A stretch of DNA of 64,000 bases from Acinetobacter sp. ANC 4169 (GCF_002135355.1 NZ_NEGE01000006.1:105527-169526); one strand, 5' to 3'. Positions 41,991-50,794 are shown, counted from the first letter of the stretch. A program made the numbers and translations. Notes: generated by a model not told the origin, from the letters alone.

Positions 41991-42104
41991 CTTCCACCTC
42001 AATCAATCAGAAATGCAAGCATGTATAACTAGCACTTCTATCCATTACACTCTAAGCCTATTTCGATAGCTTTTTGTATGGCAGGTAAATTTATGTGTAT
42101 GAAA

Positions 42105-42133
42105 TAAAAAAGCCCTCAACTGAGGACTTTTTT
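42105..42133 (-). terminator. terminator of the MFS gene
   Basis: AAAAAAGCCCTCA / TGAGGACTTTTTT stem overlapping the stop of the leftward MFS gene. Confidence 0.75.
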
Positions 42134-43310
42134 ATGCTGTGTGTTTAAGTTTGTTATGCCAAAGCAATAAGCTTAAACAGAGTAAGCCTACACCGATACA
42201 AAAACCCAAAACACCGCTTACCAAGCCAAAATGGTCAGACAGATAGCCTGCCGCAATAATCGGGATAATGGTGCCGAGATAACCAATAAACAAATAGGTG
42301 GAGATCACTGCAGCACGGTTGTTGCTATTGGTCATCTGATGCACCAGACCAAAGGCTCCCAGCAGCCCTAACCCATGACCGATGCCAACCAGAATATCAC
42401 TGATAAAGAACAGCTGACTCCAGTGCTGGGTCATACATAAACCGAGTAATAGATAACTCATCATTAAGGTGATTAAACCGTAATTCAGACATTTGCCCGA
42501 GGGAAGTGATTTGGCAAAGAACTGCACTAGGGCTGAAACCAGCAAAATACTGGCAATTGTTGAACCACTGACCAAAGGACCATGCCAGGGAATGGCTTCT
42601 TTCACAAAGGAAGGTGCAAGTGAGGCAAACAGGCTGAATGAAGCAAATGCAGCAAATGCGGTAAACCCGGCAATATAAAACAACGATTTATACTGCGGTT
42701 CGGGCAACTCTAGATGAGGTGCCATAGAAAATGGTTGTGATTCAAAGCTCGGGGTTTTAATCGCATACAGACCGCCTAAACAGATAATGGCTCCCAATAT
42801 CACCGGAAGATAAGGCGTTAGCACGGGATGTGCGGAAAATTGGGCTATCACCCCGCCAATAAACGGTCCCAATCCAAACCCGATGACGGTAATCACTGAA
42901 CTCAACTGCGGCGCATTATTCTTATAGCGTTCAGGAATGGTATAAACCAGTCCGAGCATGGCTGAGGTGCTAATCAGACCGGAGGCAATACCAATAATAA
43001 AACGGCCGACAGCCAGCCATACCGTATTTGCAGCAATGCTGGACAGGCCCAAACCGAGAATAATAAAACCCATACCAATTTGCAGGCTACGTAAAAAACC
43101 GATGCTGTTACTGAGACGGCCCAGAAATAACAGGGTGGCCAGACAGCCAAACATGTAAGCGACAAAAATATAGGTGATCTGGCTAGGCATTAAACCCCAG
43201 AGTGCCTGGTAAATGGGATACAGCGGACTAGCCAGTGCAGTTCCGATCGTTCCCATAATCAGTGCCAGGCTGACCATGATAAAAGGTCGCCATGATTGAG
43301 AATGTGTCAT
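42132..43310 (-). CDS. major facilitator superfamily transporter
   Basis: 392 residues with about 12 hydrophobic segments, the MFS pattern. The loop-2 signature is present as GRLSNSIGFLRSLQIG and the drug-antiporter-like GXXXGPXXGG motif of helix 5 as GFGLGPFIGGV, which suggests a proton-coupled exporter. The substrate is unknown. It reads leftward; the next gene upstream in the same direction is the RcnR-like regulator 123 bases away, but a shared operon is not evident. Confidence 0.85.
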   Translation of the reverse strand: MTHSQSWRPFIMVSLALIMGTIGTALASPLYPIYQALWGLMPSQITYIFVAYMFGCLATLLFLGRLSNSIGFLRSLQIGMGFIILGLGLSSIAANTVWLAVGRFIIGIASGLISTSAMLGLVYTIPERYKNNAPQLSSVITVIGFGLGPFIGGVIAQFSAHPVLTPYLPVILGAIICLGGLYAIKTPSFESQPFSMAPHLELPEPQYKSLFYIAGFTAFAAFASFSLFASLAPSFVKEAIPWHGPLVSGSTIASILLVSALVQFFAKSLPSGKCLNYGLITLMMSYLLLGLCMTQHWSQLFFISDILVGIGHGLGLLGAFGLVHQMTNSNNRAAVISTYLFIGYLGTIIPIIAAGYLSDHFGLVSGVLGFCIGVGLLCLSLLLWHNKLKHTA

Positions 43311-43432
43311 TTAGAGGGTCGCAAAAATACGCGAAGTTTAAAGCTAAATTTCACGTATTGAGAAAGTAGAAGAGATATATCAGGAGTTTAATTGCGATTT
43401 AATTGGAAGGTCAATTTACAAGATGTAAAGAT

Positions 43433-43699
43433 TTAGCCGTAACGCTTTAATAATTTTAAAAATTCATCCAGTTCCTGTTGATTGATGTCGGCCTGTTCCC
43501 CAATCACGTGATGACGCAAATGCGATTCGATTAATTCATTCATTAAACCGTTTACTGCACCTTTAATGGCTGCCACCTGTTGTAAAACACTGATACAGGA
43601 ATTCTCCGGCTGTTGCAAAGCCTGCTCTACGGCATGAATTTGCCCTTGTAAGCGTTTGACACGATTAATAATTTTCTTGTCTTGATGTAAATGGCCCAA
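43433..43699 (-). CDS. RcnR/FrmR-family metal-sensing transcriptional repressor (DmeR-like)
   Basis: All-helical CsoR/RcnR-family repressor, 88 residues. The four Ni/Co ligands of RcnR are all present at the same positions: H3, C35, H60 and H64 (MGH, NSCIS, SHLRHH). The FrmR pattern lacks H3 and H64, so a metal sensor rather than a formaldehyde sensor is favoured. The RVKRLQGQIHAVE segment is the DNA-binding helix region. It is transcribed divergently from the CDF exporter next door, with an RcnR-type operator between them. The most likely inducers are Ni or Co. Confidence 0.85.
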   Translation of the reverse strand: MGHLHQDKKIINRVKRLQGQIHAVEQALQQPENSCISVLQQVAAIKGAVNGLMNELIESHLRHHVIGEQADINQQELDEFLKLLKRYG

Positions 43700-43721
43700 T
43701 ACAATACTCCAAAAATAAATA

Positions 43722-43736
43722 TACTATGGGGGAGTA
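43722..43736. promoter_or_regulatory. RcnR-type operator
   Basis: TACT-ATGGGGG-AGTA, matching the TACT-G6-N-AGTA architecture of RcnR sites (inverted TACT/AGTA around a G-tract of the same length). It lies between the divergent regulator and exporter, 25 bases upstream of the exporter start. Confidence 0.75.
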
Positions 43737-43760
43737 TATTTAAACACTAAGATTAAGACG

Positions 43761-44702
43761 ATGCAAAAAGCCCCATTCACCAGAACACACGCCCATCAGT
43801 TTGATGAGGGAAATCCACTGGCACAAAAACGCATTTTGCTGGCGACCATTCTAACGGCAGCGATGATGCTATTAGAAGTGATTGGGGGCTGGATTTACAA
43901 CTCTATGGCCTTGCTGGCGGATGGCTGGCATATGAGTTCACATATGCTGGCATTGGGGCTAGCCTATTTTGCTTACCGTTCTGCCCGACATTATGCACAA
44001 GATAGCCGTTTTAGTTTTGGTACCTGGAAAATTGAAATTTTAGCCGGCTATAGCAGTGCCATCCTGTTGATGGTGGTGGCGATATTTATGGCGTTCCAAT
44101 CAATAGAACGACTAATAAATCCCATAGACATTCATTATAACCAGGCCATTCCAATTGCCATTTTAGGTTTGGTGATTAATTTAATCTGCGCCTGGTTGCT
44201 GCATGATGATCACCATCACCATCACCATCACCATCACCATCACCATGAACATGAACATGAACATGAACACGGCCATCACCATCATGATTTAAACCAAAAA
44301 GCAGCCTTCATGCATGTGGTTGCAGATGCAGTGACTTCGGTCTTTGCCATTATTGCGCTGTTTGCCGCCAAATATCTGGACTGGAGCTTTCTGGATGCGC
44401 TGTTGGGGATTATTGGATCTATACTGGTGGCAAAATGGTCGTGGGGCCTCATTCAAGAAACTGGAAAAACTTTACTGGATGCCGAAATGGATCATCCTGT
44501 GGTGCAAGAAATTCGTGAGGTCATTGAGGAATTTTCCAGTGTAGAAATTACCGACCTGCATGTCTGGAAAGTGGGTAAAGGTAAATTTTCCTGCATTTTG
44601 GCTTTAGCCACCAATAGCAGCCTAAATGCCGATCAGGTACGGAAAGCATTATCTATACATGAGGAAATTGTGCATATCTCGGTAGAAATTAATCCACTAT
44701 AA
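43761..44702 (+). CDS. cation diffusion facilitator (CDF) metal exporter, DmeF-like, with long His loop
   Basis: Proton-coupled inner-membrane exporter of divalent metals, 313 residues. Six hydrophobic segments fit the CDF fold. Metal-site motifs are LLADGWHMSSH in helix 2 and HVVADAVTSV in helix 5 (H185, D189). A cytoplasmic C-terminal ferredoxin-like domain (EITDLHVWKVGKGKF) follows. Between helices 4 and 5, residues 148-175 are almost purely His and His-Glu. The adjacent RcnR-like repressor and operator point to Co/Ni export, and long His loops are typical of the DmeF branch; zinc is the main alternative. Confidence 0.85.
   Translation: MQKAPFTRTHAHQFDEGNPLAQKRILLATILTAAMMLLEVIGGWIYNSMALLADGWHMSSHMLALGLAYFAYRSARHYAQDSRFSFGTWKIEILAGYSSAILLMVVAIFMAFQSIERLINPIDIHYNQAIPIAILGLVINLICAWLLHDDHHHHHHHHHHHHEHEHEHEHGHHHHDLNQKAAFMHVVADAVTSVFAIIALFAAKYLDWSFLDALLGIIGSILVAKWSWGLIQETGKTLLDAEMDHPVVQEIREVIEEFSSVEITDLHVWKVGKGKFSCILALATNSSLNADQVRKALSIHEEIVHISVEINPL
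44211..44270 (+). repeat. in-frame hexanucleotide repeats encoding the His loop
   Basis: Six tandem CACCAT units (44211-44246) followed by four GAACAT/GAACAC units (44247-44270). Slippage would change His-loop length without a frameshift, so length polymorphism is expected between strains. Confidence 0.9.
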
Positions 44703-44712
44703 CTCATGACAA

Positions 44713-44728
44713 TGTTCCACGTGAAACC
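44713..44728. promoter_or_regulatory. parS: parS-like site between the CDF exporter and dsbC
   Basis: TGTTCCACGTGAAACC, one mismatch to TGTTNCACGTGAAACA (last base). About 9 kb to the right of oriC; intergenic, 11 bases past the exporter stop. Confidence 0.78.
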
Positions 44729-44840
44729 TTGATGAGCAAATCTGTGTGCTTTAAGTAAGGCATGCTAAAATTTTAAGCATTGCTGGCTGATTTTTAAGTA
44801 GAATCAGCCTGAAAAATTTTGAAGCAATGAGCAAAAAAAT

Positions 44841-45542
44841 ATGATTAAAAAAACATTGGCATTTGCCCTGATCAGTTTTATTTCAACTTTAACACTGGCA
44901 AATGTTGATACGGTGAAAAGTAACCTGACTAAACAGCATCCAAAACTGAACATTGAAAATATTCAAACTACCGAAATGAAAGGAATTTATAGCGGTTCGA
45001 TGGATGGTCAGGTGGTGTATTTGGCTGAGGACGCACAACATGTCCTGGTGGGTTCGATGTTCCGTTTAACTGACCAGAAAAATCTGACCAAGGATTTAAT
45101 GCTGAAACAAAACAGCATCGACTGGAAAAAACTGCCTTTGCAGGATGCAGTCAAAACTGTGCGAGGTAATGGTAAACGCCAGATCGCGATCTTTTCTGAC
45201 CCAAATTGCCCTTATTGCAAAAAACTTGAGACTGAACTAAGCAAGTTAAATGATGTCACTATCTATACTTTTATTTATCCAATCAAAACCCAATCGGTGG
45301 CCGTTTCCAAACAGGTGTTCTGTGAAAAAGATCCTGCCGTGGCTTGGTCAAATTTGATTGCGAAAGGTATTCAGCCGGCCAGTAAACAAACTTGTGCCAA
45401 TCCTGTGGATCGTAATTTGGCTTTAGGAAAATCCCTGGGTTTAAATGGCACACCGGCCATTATTTTCTCGAATGGATTTAAAGTGATGGGTGCCCGCCCT
45501 GCTCAGGAAATTGAACTCATGTGGAAAGAACTAGGTTTGTAA
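44841..45542 (+). CDS. dsbC: thiol:disulfide interchange protein DsbC
   Basis: Periplasmic disulfide isomerase of 233 residues. Signal peptide of about 20 residues (cleavage after LTLA). An N-terminal dimerisation domain is followed by a thioredoxin domain with the active site CPYC at 123-126. The structural cysteine pair lies at 161 and 185, with the cis-proline loop GTPAI at 203-207. The domain order and the C-terminal MGARPAQEIE segment fit DsbC rather than DsbG. Monocistronic, with a terminator after it. Confidence 0.93.
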   Translation: MIKKTLAFALISFISTLTLANVDTVKSNLTKQHPKLNIENIQTTEMKGIYSGSMDGQVVYLAEDAQHVLVGSMFRLTDQKNLTKDLMLKQNSIDWKKLPLQDAVKTVRGNGKRQIAIFSDPNCPYCKKLETELSKLNDVTIYTFIYPIKTQSVAVSKQVFCEKDPAVAWSNLIAKGIQPASKQTCANPVDRNLALGKSLGLNGTPAIIFSNGFKVMGARPAQEIELMWKELGL

Positions 45543-45570
45543 ACCTAATTTTTTTCTTAATCAGGTAATA

Positions 45571-45599
45571 AAAAAAGCACCCGAGGAGGTGCTTTTTTA
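45571..45599 (+). terminator. terminator of dsbC
   Basis: AAAAGCACC / GGTGCTTTT stem around CGAGGA-type loop with a T-run. Confidence 0.88.
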
Positions 45600-45630
45600 C
45601 TGGGGAAGATTGATCATTTTAAATCACGAT

Positions 45631-45888
45631 TTAAACACGTGATTTTTTAGTGACCATGTTATAAATGAATAAAATAATGAGTGCCCCGATCACTGAAGCG
45701 ATAAAGCCTGCGGCCGAGTTTTCATCATAGAGTCCGAGTAAACGTCCGCCGTAGGTTGCCAATAAAGAACCGGCAATACCCAATAATGTGGTCACGATAA
45801 ATCCTGATTTATCATTTCCAGGATGAATAGCACGTGCGATTAAGCCTGCAATAAAACCCACTACGATGGCAACTATAAGTGTCCACAT
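45631..45888 (-). CDS. GlsB/YeaQ/YmgE-family stress-response membrane protein
   Basis: 85-residue protein with three hydrophobic segments (about 2-20, 27-46 and 60-78). It has the family's glycine-rich layout: VGFIAGLIARAIHPGNDKSGFIVT in the first half and GLYDENSAAGFIASVIGA in the second. This family is associated with general stress responses and the inner membrane; the molecular role is unknown. Single gene, leftward. Confidence 0.88.
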   Translation of the reverse strand: MWTLIVAIVVGFIAGLIARAIHPGNDKSGFIVTTLLGIAGSLLATYGGRLLGLYDENSAAGFIASVIGALIILFIYNMVTKKSRV

Positions 45889-46024
45889 ATGTCTTCTCCA
45901 TTTATCGTTAGTTTATATATTTTCATTACGCTTTCATTTTTATAATTAATCATTTATAGAAAAGGAAACAGTTGAGTCCTGCTAAAAACTGTTGTTTTTT
46001 TGTTCCTTATCAAATTTTGAGGAT

Positions 46025-46048
46025 AAAAAAAGTGGCCGAAGCCACTTA
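46025..46048 (-). terminator. terminator of hpt
   Basis: AAGTGGC / GCCACTT stem with loop CGAA and a U-run on the leftward strand; 18 bases past the hpt stop. Confidence 0.85.
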
Positions 46049-46065
46049 AGTATCTGATCCGAGTC

Positions 46066-46593
46066 TTATAGACCAATTTCACCAATAAAGGGAATATGGC
46101 GATATTTTTGGTCATAGTCCAGACCATAACCGACAATAAATTTATCTTCGACTTCAAACCCCAGGAATTTGACTTCAAGTTCAATTTCACGGCGTGAAGG
46201 TTTGCTAATTAAAGTACACAGCTCAATTGAGTTAGGACCACGTGTGCTTAAAATTTCCAGTACTTTGCTGAGGGTATTGCCTGAGTCAATAATATCTTCA
46301 ACAATCAGTACATCTTTACCGCGAATTTCGCCGTCGAGGTCTTTTAAAATTTTCACGTCACGTGTTGAAACTGTACCACCACCGTAACTGGATACCGTCA
46401 TAAAATCGAGTTCGTGCGGTTTGGTAATTGCACGACATAAATCAGCCATGAAAATAACTGAACCACGAAGTAAACCAATCAGGACAAGTTCTTTGTCACT
46501 ATTGGCATAGTGAGCATCAATTTTTGCACCAAGCTCTTTGACTTTAGCGTGAATTTCTTCTGCTGAGATCATTACGCTCATATGAACGGTCAT
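46066..46593 (-). CDS. hpt: hypoxanthine phosphoribosyltransferase
   Basis: Purine salvage: converts hypoxanthine (and guanine) plus PRPP to IMP or GMP. 175 residues, with the PRPP-binding loop VLIVEDIIDSGNT at about 100-112, the flexible-loop region MTVSSYGGGTVST, and the C-terminal VGYGLDYDQKYRHIPFIG metal and base-binding segment. The start at 46593 gives the same lead-in length as E. coli Hpt. It follows a guanine deaminase gene on the same strand, but a terminator lies between them. Confidence 0.95.
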   Translation of the reverse strand: MTVHMSVMISAEEIHAKVKELGAKIDAHYANSDKELVLIGLLRGSVIFMADLCRAITKPHELDFMTVSSYGGGTVSTRDVKILKDLDGEIRGKDVLIVEDIIDSGNTLSKVLEILSTRGPNSIELCTLISKPSRREIELEVKFLGFEVEDKFIVGYGLDYDQKYRHIPFIGEIGL

Positions 46594-46623
46594 GGGTAGA
46601 TACCTAAAAGCAAATCAAAAATA

Positions 46624-46648
46624 AAAAAGGTGTTGACCAGCAACACCT
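46624..46648 (-). terminator. terminator after guaD and the 37-aa ORF
   Basis: AGGTGTTG / CAACACCT stem with a short loop and a leftward U-run, upstream of hpt. Confidence 0.8.
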
Positions 46649-46714
46649 CAAAAGATGTTTTAATTTTAATACATCTGCCCGAGAGATGCATCTTTTTTGC
46701 CGCTGAAAATGTAA

Positions 46715-46828
46715 TCAGGCCTTGAGCTGTGCAGTATCGCGCTTGAGCAGGAAAGTATACACCGCTGAAATTCCAATCATCAAGATGATCTTTTTACGGG
46801 ATATTTTTTTGGGTTTAGGCTTTGACAT
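46715..46828 (-). CDS. small single-span membrane protein, 37 aa, overlapping guaD
   Basis: An ATG at 46828 lies 14 bases inside the end of the guanine deaminase gene, in another frame. The product has a strongly basic start (KPKPKKISRKK), one hydrophobic segment (IILMIGISAVYTFLL) and a short polar tail. The arrangement suggests translational coupling with guaD. A terminator follows about 65 bases later. The lysine-plus-membrane-span pattern is typical of small inner-membrane proteins; I do not recognise it. Confidence 0.5.
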   Translation of the reverse strand: MSKPKPKKISRKKIILMIGISAVYTFLLKRDTAQLKA

Positions 46829-48131
46829 ATACCGGCGCTCCGTAAATATAGGTTGCATGAATATTGCGGTCATCACCCATAGTCATCAGGGCAAATAAAG
46901 CATCTTCAATGCCTTGGGCGCGTTCCTGACGCAGTGCTTGCAATGCTGTGGCTTTTAAGTCCAGTACAATAAAGTCGGCTTCTTTACCGCAGTTAAAATT
47001 ACCCAGTTTATCGTCCAGATTTAAGGCTTTGGCTCCGCCTAAGGTTGCATGATACAGGGACTCAAACGCCGAGAGTTTATCGCCCTGCAGCTGTTGAACT
47101 TTGTAGGCTTCATTTAAGGTTTGCAGCTGGTTAAATGAAGTGCCTGCACCAATATCCGTACCCAAGCCAACTTTGACCTGTTTTTCCCAGGTCTTGTTCA
47201 AGGGAAATAAACCACTGCCCAAGAACAGGTTGGAGGTTGGGCAAAAGGCGATTGCTGAGTTGGTGGCATGCATACAGTCCCACTCGGCATCTTCCAAATG
47301 TACACAATGCGCGAATACCGAGCGCTGACCAGTTAAGCCATAGTGGTGATAAACATCCAGATAGCCTTTTTGTTCTGGAAATAACTCCTTCACCCAGGCA
47401 ATTTCATTCTTGTTTTCACTTAAATGGGTGTGTACATAGACATCTGGATATTCAGCTTTCAGTTGCCCTGCTTTTTGCAGTTGTTCCGGTGTGGATGTGG
47501 GCGCAAAACGCGGAGTAATGGCATACAGGTTACGGCCTTTGCCATGCCATTTTTCAATCAGTGCCTTAGAGTCATGATAAGAACTTTCTGCTGTATCACA
47601 CAGTTCATCAGGCGCATGCCGGTCCATCATCACCTTGCCGGCAATTAAACGCATTTGCTGCTGTTCTGCGGCTTCAAATAAGGCATCAACTGATTCAGTA
47701 TGCACACTACAAAATACTAAAGCAGTGGTGGTGCCATTTTTCAATAATTGCTGCACAAAAAATTGCGCGATTTTATCGGCATAAGCTTTGTCTTTAAACT
47801 GCAATTCTGTAGGGAAAGTATAGCTATTCAGCCATTCCAGTAGCTGTTCGCCATAGGCACCGACCATCTCGGTTTGCGGGAAATGGATATGGGTATCGAT
47901 GAATCCCGGCACAATCAGCTTGTCTGGATAATGCTCAAATGGCGTATCGGCACTGAGCAGATCTTTTCCCTCTTCCCATGTTCCAAACCAGCTGATTTTT
48001 CCCGCATTCAGGAGGATTAAACCATCTTCAATATAACGTATGGCTGGAGCAATGTCGGAGGCTTGGGAAACGGTGTGTTGAATATCAAGAAAGCGACCAC
48101 GAACGGCGCGTTGTGCTTGAAGGGAAGACAT
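46815..48131 (-). CDS. guaD: guanine deaminase
   Basis: Amidohydrolase-superfamily enzyme converting guanine to xanthine, 438 residues. The metal-binding HxH lies at H81/H83 in GFIDTHIHFPQ. Further metal and substrate motifs are HTHLSEN, FAHCVHLED and GTDIGAGTSFNQL, the last carrying the final metal aspartate. The ITPRFAPT and CPTSNLFLGSG segments are characteristic of guanine deaminases rather than other members. It sits upstream of hpt, both in purine salvage. Confidence 0.93.
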   Translation of the reverse strand: MSSLQAQRAVRGRFLDIQHTVSQASDIAPAIRYIEDGLILLNAGKISWFGTWEEGKDLLSADTPFEHYPDKLIVPGFIDTHIHFPQTEMVGAYGEQLLEWLNSYTFPTELQFKDKAYADKIAQFFVQQLLKNGTTTALVFCSVHTESVDALFEAAEQQQMRLIAGKVMMDRHAPDELCDTAESSYHDSKALIEKWHGKGRNLYAITPRFAPTSTPEQLQKAGQLKAEYPDVYVHTHLSENKNEIAWVKELFPEQKGYLDVYHHYGLTGQRSVFAHCVHLEDAEWDCMHATNSAIAFCPTSNLFLGSGLFPLNKTWEKQVKVGLGTDIGAGTSFNQLQTLNEAYKVQQLQGDKLSAFESLYHATLGGAKALNLDDKLGNFNCGKEADFIVLDLKATALQALRQERAQGIEDALFALMTMGDDRNIHATYIYGAPVYVKA

Positions 48132-48285
48132 GCAATAACCTTTAATTTCTCGTTTTTCGGTTGATTGTACCTGAAATTTTTAGCTTAAACTCTATCGCAT
48201 TAGTTTTAACTCCTACCCTATTCTATACATTAAGCATGATATTTAGAGTTTAAAAAAGCAGCCATAAATAAAATACCTGGCATAA

Positions 48286-48316
48286 AAAAGCCTTCCATCT
48301 ATAGGATGAAAGGCTG
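48286..48316 (-). terminator. terminator of terC
   Basis: GCCTTCCATC / GATGAAAGGC-type stem (AGCCTTTCATC / GATGGAAGGCT) with leftward U-run, about 20 bases past the terC stop. Confidence 0.82.
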
Positions 48317-48334
48317 GATCATTTTATTTAAAAA

Positions 48335-49291
48335 TTACAGTTGCTGTTGCTGCTTGTTATATCGAATCGATAACCAGGCGGTAATTGTCAGTACAATCAC
48401 AATAAAGCTGAGTGATATCCAGATTGGCATATGGAATAGATCCAGCATCAACATTTTAAAACCAATAAACAGCAAGATAATGCCTAAGCCATAAGGCAAA
48501 TAATGCATTTTAGCGGCTGCCCCTGCCATTAAGAAGAACATGGCACGCAAACCTAAGATTGCCATAAGATTGGCGGTCAAGACAATGAAGGGGTCAGTGG
48601 TGACCGCAAAAATAGCCGGAATAGAATCCACTGCAAAGATGATATCCGAGCCTTCAACCAAAATCAGAACCAGAAATAATGGCGTTGCCCATAACACACC
48701 GTTTTGACGCACGAAGAAGTTATGCCCATCCAGATGCGGCGTAATTCGCATATGCTTACGTAACCACTTGAGTAAGGATATTTCTTCAATATTCGGGTTG
48801 TCTTCATGACCCTTAAGGAATTTAATGCCGGTATAAACCAGGAAAGCACCGAAAATATACAGGATCCAGGAGAATTCTTGAACGAACCATGCACCAATAA
48901 AAATAAAGATGGTACGTAAAACAATGGCACCGAGTACGCCATACAGCAGCACTTTACGTTGTAATGCCGGAGGAATGGCAAAGGCTGCAAAAATCATCAA
49001 CCAGACAAATACGTTGTCAATTGCGAGAGATTTTTCTAACAGATAACCGGCAAAATATTCCATGGTTTTTTGATTGGCTAAGGCAATACCCGCTGTTTGC
49101 TGTAAATACAGCCATAAACCGCCAGCGAACAGTATGGACACACTGACCCAGGCAAAGCTCCAATAGGCTGCTGACCTAATTTTAACGGGTTGATCTTCTT
49201 TGTGTTTGAAGCCAATAAAGTCGACGATGAGCATTACTGCCACCATCGCAAAAAATGCCAGATACAACCCAGGGTTGCCGATGGATTCCAT
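48335..49291 (-). CDS. TerC/Alx-family membrane protein, probable manganese exporter
   Basis: About 318 residues from the ATG at 49291; the frame continues to 49321 but that start lies inside the riboswitch terminator. It has eight to nine membrane segments. The family's acidic metal-site helices are clear: EKSLAIDNVFVWLMIF and VEGSDIIFAVDSIPAIFAVT, plus GLRAMFFLMAGAA. TerC/Alx proteins were named for tellurite resistance and alkaline induction; current evidence for the family points to Mn export. The yybP-ykoY element directly upstream supports the manganese link. Confidence 0.9.
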   Translation of the reverse strand: MESIGNPGLYLAFFAMVAVMLIVDFIGFKHKEDQPVKIRSAAYWSFAWVSVSILFAGGLWLYLQQTAGIALANQKTMEYFAGYLLEKSLAIDNVFVWLMIFAAFAIPPALQRKVLLYGVLGAIVLRTIFIFIGAWFVQEFSWILYIFGAFLVYTGIKFLKGHEDNPNIEEISLLKWLRKHMRITPHLDGHNFFVRQNGVLWATPLFLVLILVEGSDIIFAVDSIPAIFAVTTDPFIVLTANLMAILGLRAMFFLMAGAAAKMHYLPYGLGIILLFIGFKMLMLDLFHMPIWISLSFIVIVLTITAWLSIRYNKQQQQL

Positions 49292-49321
49292 AAAAAATCT
49301 CCACACCCGACAACTGGCCAT

Positions 49322-49530
49322 AAAAAAACCTTGACCTGTTGCCAGATGATTTAAACATCTGTGTCAACATGATCAAGGTCTTGCCTACATCTGAATACCA
49401 ATATTTTGTAATTTCAGATGCTCAGATACCGACTTTTTGCAAAGTGTAATGACGATATTCTGACACGTCCACCAGAATTGCTTCTAAGGACGCTTGGAGG
49501 AGGCTACTCCCCTTGTTCAACTCAATTTTG
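49322..49530 (-). promoter_or_regulatory. yybP-ykoY (Mn2+) riboswitch with terminator platform
   Basis: Leftward leader of terC. It contains the hallmark GGGGAGTAGC (reverse of 49503-49512), followed by paired segments. It ends in a long hairpin: CCTTGATCATGTTGACACAGATG paired with CATCTGGCAACAGGTCAAGG in two arms (49329-49378), followed by seven U residues at 49328-49322. The terminator ends about 31 bases before the terC start. Metal binding would be expected to relieve termination. The aptamer boundary upstream of 49512 is approximate. Confidence 0.85.
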
Positions 49531-49602
49531 TTTTGGATCTAATCCAAATGTGGCTGAAGAATCGCATATTTATATGAATTGTGCAAATTTTATCTAGCTT
49601 AA

Positions 49603-50794
49603 TTACACTTTAATGAAGTCACGGCGCTGCACTAAAATGAGTGCCAACAGGGTACCCACCAAGGCAATTAAGCCACCTGCCATGCCAATCTGGCTTAAAC
49701 CAAAACTCGCAGTCACTATGCCACCCAGCAATGCGCCACCTCCAATACCGACATTATATAGACCTGAATAAATCGCCATGGCGACATCGGTGGCATCCGA
49801 AGCTAGGTTCAGGGTTTTGGCTTGCAATGCCAGGCTAAAGCAAATAATGCTCATACCCCAAAATAAGCTGAGCGTACTCAGGCCAATAAAACCTTGCGCC
49901 AGTGGCAGTAATAGCAACATGGAAATGGCGAGTAAAGCACAGCTTAAAGGAATCGCAAGTTTTGGATACCGGTTGCCAAATTTACCAAACAGAAAAGAAC
50001 CAATAAATCCGGCACCGCCATAGATGAGCAATAAACTGGTAGTTTGCGAGGAACTAAAATGGGCAATATTCAGGGTAAAGGGTTCGATATAACTATAAGC
50101 GGTAAATTGTGCAGTAATGATGAGAATGGTTAATCCAAACACCATCACCAAGCTTGGACGTTTAAACAAGATACCAATACTTTTCAGTGAACCTGAATTG
50201 ACACTGGGCAGTTTCGGTAGGGTTTTAGCTAAGGTAAGGCAGATGACGGCTGCACCAAGTGCAATTAAAGCAAAGGTATTTCTCCAGCCATAGGCTTCGC
50301 CAATCATGCGGCCAAACGGGATGCCTAAAACCATGGCTAAAGCCGTCCCCCGTTGCCAGCAAACCCAATGCCTGAAATTCTTTACCTTTAGGTGCAACAC
50401 GAACGGCTAAGGATGCGGTAATCGACCAGAACAGCGCATGGGAAAATGCAATCCCGATTCGGCTGGCCAACAGCACGTTAAAATTCCATGCGAAATACGA
50501 TACGCCATGACTGAAAATAAACACCACAAATAACGCAATCAGTAAAAAACGCCGTTCGACATTCCGCGTCATCAGCATCATCGGTAAGGAGATCGGGGCA
50601 ACTACCCACGCATAAATGGTAATCATGATCCCGACATCGGTGGCAGGCATATTGAAACTATGGCCAATATCACTCAGCAAGGCCACTGGAATAAATTCAG
50701 TGGTATTAAAAATAAAGGCTGCAAAAGCTAAAGTGATGACACAAATCCATTGCTGGACAGGATTGGCTGAAATTTCAGAAGAAGATGATGACAT
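49603..50794 (-). pseudogene. MFS sugar/drug efflux transporter (SotB-like), frameshifted
   Basis: Two overlapping frames together make one 12-helix MFS protein. The first part (from the ATG at 50794: [21 protein letters not shown] ... [10 protein letters not shown]) continues in another frame as [20 protein letters not shown] to the end at 49603. The break is at a run of five C (plus strand 50347-50351), where one base too many has been added; with four it would read through. The [18 protein letters not shown] start and loop sequence resemble the SotB/Bcr-type sugar-efflux branch. It is either a young pseudogene or a sequencing error. Confidence 0.82.

Noticed and set aside
44211..44270. Short tandem repeats considered as a CRISPR array
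   Set aside because: Hexamers inside a coding frame for His/Glu; no spacers. No CRISPR array is present in the window.
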